This document shows positions 6,095-8,625 of a stretch of DNA of 8,625 nt, one piece after another. This DNA is from Bacillota bacterium. Lineage in GTDB: Bacteria; Bacillota; Clostridia; Christensenellales; Aristaeellaceae. The stretch is taken from positions 1-8,625 of the forward strand of contig JAEWNM010000083.1 in assembly GCA_023392755.1 (NCBI GenBank). The letters are read 5' to 3'. Every line of letters starts with the position of its first letter. The stretch's first letter is position 1. The notes under the pieces were generated by a model. The model was not told the origin of the DNA, searched no databases, and saw nothing but the letters and a program-made list of their open reading frames with translations. Position numbers and translations under genes: made by a program.

Positions 6095-6110
6095 AAAGGC
6101 TATGCCTTTT
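6095..6110. repeat. Small hairpin before the anti-sigma gene end
   Basis: AAAGGC and GCCTTT flank a TAT loop, giving a 6-bp hairpin with TTTT at its plus-strand end. It could be a back-up plus-strand terminator; it is short, and chance is possible. Confidence 0.35.
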
Positions 6111-6118
6111 GCGGCCAT

Positions 6119-7408
6119 TCATTCAAGCTCCACCCGCACGGCGTCTTCAAGGGTATACGTATACCATCTGTCGGTCTTAGCATCGTGCGCAGCCTCATGG
6201 TCGAATGCTTCCTTTGCCACCGACGGCACAATCGATATGGCTTGGGGCATTTCGCCCGGCACCGGTTCCAGTGTGATTTGATAGTCCACAAAATCCTGAT
6301 CGGAACCGTAGGTATAGCTTGAGCCGCCGCTTAGAAACTCCATGCTGTCCGCGTTGAGCACCGTCAGGGCACGGTTGTACCTGCTTGTATCGCCCGGCCC
6401 CTTGTCAGGGGTCTTGGGATACACCTTCAATTCCAGCGTGCCGCCTGTCTGCATATACGCCATGCGGGTGATGACCAGCGTAAAATCATCCGTTTCAAAG
6501 GTTGTTTGGGCAGGCTGCACCTGCCTGATGCTTTTGGGATGAAGCGCAACGGTGAAGTTCACCTGCTCCTTCTTCGCAAGCCTGGCCCAGCCAAAGGCTT
6601 CGTACGCCCGCCTGTAATCCTCTGCCATGTACACTTGACTCGAATTTCCATCAGCCACAAACCATGTCAGATAGCCGGCCCCGTTGCGCTCTACGGGCAG
6701 GCCGGGCGGCACCGCCACGTTCTTAAAGTCCGTATGGGATGTATAGCTGCCGTAATCGAACAGAACAGGCGGGTTCAGCAGTTCCCAAATATACAGCTCG
6801 CTGCTGATGCAAACCGTTTCCCCGCGTATTAAGGGGGATACTTCATTCTGCAAGTTGATATAGGTGCTGAAGTTGTTTATGCACACGGGCATGGTCACAC
6901 CATCCACCTCGCCGCCCAGTACGCAGGCCGAGGTATGGTCATCCGATTGAAACGATGTCCAGTCTTCCTGCTGTACATACTGCCCGTTGATTGTGAAGTT
7001 GGACATGGTGACCATTATCTGCCGTCCCGCCGTGTTGGATACGGTCCAGTTCAGGTGCAGCTTCTCCCCGTCATACAGGTATTCGTTCAGCGTTACCGCG
7101 ACGTCGTCGGTTGTTACCGTTGCTTCCGGCTGGCTTACGATTTCCTCCAGCCCTTTTGGCACCCTGACGCTGCCGCCAAACATATGCCCAAGCAAATCCG
7201 ACTGCGTAAGCGCAATGGCCGCGCTTAAGGATACAATGACCAGTATCACCGCAAAAATCAATGCGGCGGACATTTTTTTTCTCACTGTAGTCTGCTCCCT
7301 TCCGTTGGTAAGGTTATAGAGTGTGCTTTGCACCGTTTTGTCAAACGCGCCGGTCATAGGGGGATAAAGCGCCTTCCACGCCTGTTTGGTCAAATCTGGT
7401 TCTCGCAT
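6119..7408 (-). CDS. Membrane protein with large ectodomain, probable anti-sigma factor (DUF4179-like)
   Basis: Encodes 429 residues. Residues 1-46 are a short cytoplasmic part (KQAWKALYPPM, then FDKTVQSTLYNL) of the kind found in Clostridia proteins encoded next to ECF sigma factors. One membrane helix spans about 47-67 (AALIFAVILVIVSLSAAIAL). The remaining 360 or so residues are a beta-rich extracytoplasmic region resembling DUF4179-type domains (DDVAVTLNEYLYDGEKLHLNWTV and similar patterns near the C-terminus). There is no HxxxCxxC zinc anti-sigma motif, so this would be a different sigma-binding type. The start overlaps the sigma gene by 19 bp, strong evidence of co-translation. The likely role is to hold the sigma factor at the membrane until an outside signal arrives; the signal is unknown. 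Confidence 0.78.
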   Translation of the reverse strand: MREPDLTKQAWKALYPPMTGAFDKTVQSTLYNLTNGREQTTVRKKMSAALIFAVILVIVSLSAAIALTQSDLLGHMFGGSVRVPKGLEEIVSQPEATVTTDDVAVTLNEYLYDGEKLHLNWTVSNTAGRQIMVTMSNFTINGQYVQQEDWTSFQSDDHTSACVLGGEVDGVTMPVCINNFSTYINLQNEVSPLIRGETVCISSELYIWELLNPPVLFDYGSYTSHTDFKNVAVPPGLPVERNGAGYLTWFVADGNSSQVYMAEDYRRAYEAFGWARLAKKEQVNFTVALHPKSIRQVQPAQTTFETDDFTLVITRMAYMQTGGTLELKVYPKTPDKGPGDTSRYNRALTVLNADSMEFLSGGSSYTYGSDQDFVDYQITLEPVPGEMPQAISIVPSVAKEAFDHEAAHDAKTDRWYTYTLEDAVRVELE

Positions 7409-7884
7409 CTTGCGCTTGCCTCCTTGCCGTTAAGGGCCGCCTTCAGTTTTTTGCGCGCGCGGAACAAGCGGTTCTTGACTGCCACCACCGATATGTGCAG
7501 CGCCGCGGCAATCTCCCGTTCCAGGTAGTTTTCCATGTAGTACAGCAAAAGCGGCGTGCGCAGCTTCTCCGGCAAGGCGTCGACGGCTGCCTTGAGCTCG
7601 GAATCCTCCGGTATGTATGCTTTGCCCGCCGTTTGCGCGGCCTCCACCGGGATCACCCGCTGCCGGTGCCTTTGTATGTTGCGGCACTCATTGATGACGA
7701 TGCGGGTCAGCCATGGCCGGAAGGTTTCGGGCCTTGCGCTGTCCCTGGCCGCCCATGCTTTTAAAAGGCCCTGCTGAGCGGCATCCTGGGCGTCCTGCTC
7801 CGAGCGCAGTATGCTCATGCACAGCCGAAACAGCGTGGGGGAAAGAGCTGTCACCTCGTTTGTGAACTGTTCACCGGATATCAT
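7390..7884 (-). CDS. ECF-type RNA polymerase sigma factor
   Basis: Encodes 164 residues, a usual ECF size. Region 2 covers about 10-78: SEQDAQDAAQQGLLKAW for core and -10 contacts, then WLTRIVINECRNIQRHRQR. Region 4 covers about 97-150: ALPEKLRTPLLLYYMENYLEREIAAALHIS, then VKNRLFRARKKLK, the helix-turn-helix that reads the -35 element. I chose ATG 7884 because GGAGG lies just upstream (4-nt spacing). The longer reading from ATG 7947 would start 2 bp after the TATAAT box and could not be on the transcript. It is followed by, and overlaps, the membrane anti-sigma candidate. Autoregulation is possible (see the promoter entry). The regulon cannot be told from this window. Confidence 0.9.
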   Translation of the reverse strand: MISGEQFTNEVTALSPTLFRLCMSILRSEQDAQDAAQQGLLKAWAARDSARPETFRPWLTRIVINECRNIQRHRQRVIPVEAAQTAGKAYIPEDSELKAAVDALPEKLRTPLLLYYMENYLEREIAAALHISVVAVKNRLFRARKKLKAALNGKEASARCENQI

Positions 7885-7949
7885 GAAGCCTCCGTCACCG
7901 GGATCAAATGCATTTTCAAAGGCTGCCGCGCGCTGGCCTGCCTTCATCT

Positions 7950-7979
7950 ATTATACGGATAACGCACCCCGAAAGGTTA
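7950..7979 (-). promoter_or_regulatory. Promoter of the sigma factor operon, possibly ECF-type
   Basis: On the minus strand a perfect TATAAT (7955-7950) is preceded by no good sigma-A -35 hexamer. Instead AACCTTT (7978-7972) and CGTA (7957-7954) are present, elements like those of ECF promoters (AAC...CGT). The spacing from AAC to CGTA is 18 bp, two more than the common SigW-type 16. Self-activation by the encoded sigma is therefore possible but unproven. The leader to ATG 7884 would be about 58 nt. Confidence 0.5.
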
Positions 7980-7999
7980 GCAATGCTTGAACCTTTTTT
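7972..7999. repeat. Inverted repeat overlapping the sigma promoter -35 region
   Basis: AAAGGTT (7972-7978) and AACCTTT (7990-7996) flank an 11-bp spacer that contains AGCA and TGCT. One arm is the AACCTTT element proposed above. Three more T follow on the plus strand, so the element could also end plus-strand transcripts, though no plus-strand gene lies upstream. It may be an operator; function unknown. Confidence 0.4.
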
Positions 8000-8031
8000 C
8001 GCCCGTCAAGCCTTGCCCGCGTAAAGCGGCC

Positions 8032-8078
8032 AGCGCCGCCCGGCGAACCCGTGCGCAGCCTGGCGGGCGGACGGCGCT
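8032..8078. repeat. GC-rich imperfect hairpin
   Basis: AGCGCCG (8032-8038) pairs with CGGCGCT (8072-8078), extended by three pairs after a mismatch, around a loop of about 25 nt. No T-run of more than three follows on either strand, so it is a poor terminator. Function unknown. Confidence 0.4.
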
Positions 8079-8093
8079 TTCACATTCCCGCCG

Positions 8094-8102
8094 TGCTATA
8101 AT
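8094..8102 (+). promoter_or_regulatory. Extended -10 element, possible second promoter
   Basis: TGCTATAAT is a perfect extended -10 motif, which can work without a -35. It points towards the ArsR gene and would start a transcript near 8109, about 145 nt before its ATG. It could be a second arsR promoter or drive a short RNA. Confidence 0.4.
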
Positions 8103-8144
8103 CGCCGTATCTTATGCATTATTGAAAACATACCCTGATTTTTC

Positions 8145-8174
8145 TTGACGCATCTGCCAATTCGTGGGTACAAT
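8145..8174 (+). promoter_or_regulatory. Promoter of the ArsR-family gene
   Basis: TTGACG (8145-8150) and TACAAT (8169-8174) are separated by 18 bp, a good sigma-A promoter. Transcription should begin near 8181, giving a leader of about 72 nt that contains the hairpin at 8200-8231. Confidence 0.7.
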
Positions 8175-8199
8175 ATAGGTAGCCCGGCACCAGGGAAAA

Positions 8200-8231
8200 G
8201 CCGCCCGTCATCGGCCGGATGACAAGGCGGC
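8200..8231. promoter_or_regulatory. Leader hairpin / possible ArsR operator
   Basis: GTCATC (8207-8212) and GATGAC (8218-8223) form an inner palindrome, enclosed by GCCGCC (8200-8205) and GGCGGC (8226-8231). Together they give 12 bp of pairing around a 5-nt loop with small bulges. In DNA it could be the operator for the downstream repressor; in RNA it is a stable hairpin ending 4 nt before the AAGGAG ribosome-binding site. Which role applies cannot be decided from sequence. Confidence 0.5.
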
Positions 8232-8252
8232 GGGGAAGGAGCGTGACGCGGT

Positions 8253-8618
8253 ATGGCACAGCGGCATCAGGAGGCCTGCGGCGCCAATATTATCCATCCC
8301 GAGGATGTGAAAATGGCGCTGGACAGCATGCCTGGCGAGGAGGCCCGGCGCGCCATGCTGGACATACTTTCCGCCATGGCCGACGCCACCAGGCTGCAAA
8401 TATTGCTGGCGCTCAAAGAACGGGAGCTTTGCGTGTTTGATTTGAGCGCTGTTCTGTGCATGTCCCAAAGCGCCGTCAGTCATCAGCTGCGCACGCTGAA
8501 GAATGTGCACTGCGTCAAATCGCGCCGCAGCGGAAAAATTGTGTATTACGCGCTGGACGACGACCACGTGGGCGAAATGCTGGACGTGGCGCTGTCCCAT
8601 GTCAGCGAAGGCAGGTAG
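8253..8618 (+). CDS. ArsR/SmtB-family metal-sensing repressor
   Basis: Encodes 121 residues, a normal size for the family. A winged helix spans about 38-101, with ADATRLQILLAL (43-54), the recognition helix SQSAVSHQLRTLK (71-83) and the wing RRSGKIVYYAL (91-101). The alpha-3 motif ELCVFDL (58-64) has Cys60, the position of the SmtB/CadC cysteine. The C-terminal helix keeps the complete alpha-5 zinc site D-x-H-x10-H-x2-E (Asp103, His105, His116, Glu119). Cys9 and His15 near the N-terminus could add an SmtB/CadC-type site. The protein is therefore probably a Zn(II), or possibly Cd/Pb/Co, responsive repressor that leaves DNA when metal binds. The start follows AAGGAG (8236-8241) at a rather long 11-nt spacing. 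A metal efflux gene may follow beyond the window. Confidence 0.9.
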   Translation: MAQRHQEACGANIIHPEDVKMALDSMPGEEARRAMLDILSAMADATRLQILLALKERELCVFDLSAVLCMSQSAVSHQLRTLKNVHCVKSRRSGKIVYYALDDDHVGEMLDVALSHVSEGR

Positions 8619-8625
8619 CATATTC

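Larger units (their letters stand above)
7885..8252. other. 368-bp divergent regulatory region, no gene seen
   Basis: No supported coding sequence lies here. In order it holds the sigma leader and promoter (7885-7979), the inverted repeat at 7972-7999, a GC-rich imperfect hairpin at 8032-8078, an extended -10 element at 8094-8102, the arsR-type promoter at 8145-8174 and a leader hairpin at 8200-8231. Confidence 0.7.

Noticed and set aside
7885..7947. Longer sigma factor from ATG 7947
   Set aside because: The codon is 2 bp from the -10 box, so it would lie upstream of the transcription start.
1..8625. CRISPR arrays, tRNA, rRNA or insertion sequences
   Set aside because: I saw no regularly spaced direct repeats, no tRNA-like cloverleaf, no rRNA sequence and no transposase-like protein.

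Overview
The window looks like a chromosomal segment of a fairly GC-rich, Gram-positive anaerobe of class Clostridia. A Christensenellales-like relative is my best guess, made only from the style of the proteins: a TPR/SH3b/glycan-binding secreted protein with an A/T/P linker, an ECF sigma factor paired with a membrane protein having a large ectodomain, and a Clostridia-type NlpC/P60 lysin. I see no rRNA, tRNA, CRISPR, transposase or integrase. Translation signals are strong GGAGG-type Shine-Dalgarno sequences, and several genes overlap by ATGA or GTGA.

Left part (1-2976, + strand): a four-gene, apparently co-transcribed cassette. A TetR-family repressor is followed by an ABC ATPase and two small, different ABC-2-like membrane subunits. 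All junctions overlap (17 bp, then ATGA, then ATGA). The cassette starts from a near-consensus promoter (TTGACA-17-TACAAT), with a perfect 9-bp-arm palindrome lying across the expected transcription start. This fits an autoregulated, ligand-inducible exporter.

Middle (3016-5975): a secreted protein on the - strand (signal peptide, TPR-like repeats, A/P/T linker, SH3b, NADase-type glycan-binding domain) is divergent from a + strand lysis cassette. The cassette has an NlpC/P60 plus PG_binding_1 endolysin, a 94-residue membrane/coiled-coil protein and a 65-residue phage-type holin. No other phage gene is visible. The endolysin promoter carries a 14-bp near-palindrome just upstream of its TATAAT box that closely resembles a Gram-positive LexA (SOS) operator. 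My main proposal is that this is a stand-alone, possibly DNA-damage-induced lysis or release module rather than part of an intact prophage.

Right part (5976-8625): a cluster of hairpins separates the holin from a convergent pair on the - strand, an ECF sigma factor and its probable membrane anti-sigma partner (overlapping by 19 bp). A 368-bp regulatory region with several inverted repeats then separates the sigma gene from a divergent ArsR/SmtB metal-sensing repressor. That repressor keeps all four ligands of the alpha-5 zinc site and ends 7 bp before the window edge; its target gene is probably just downstream.
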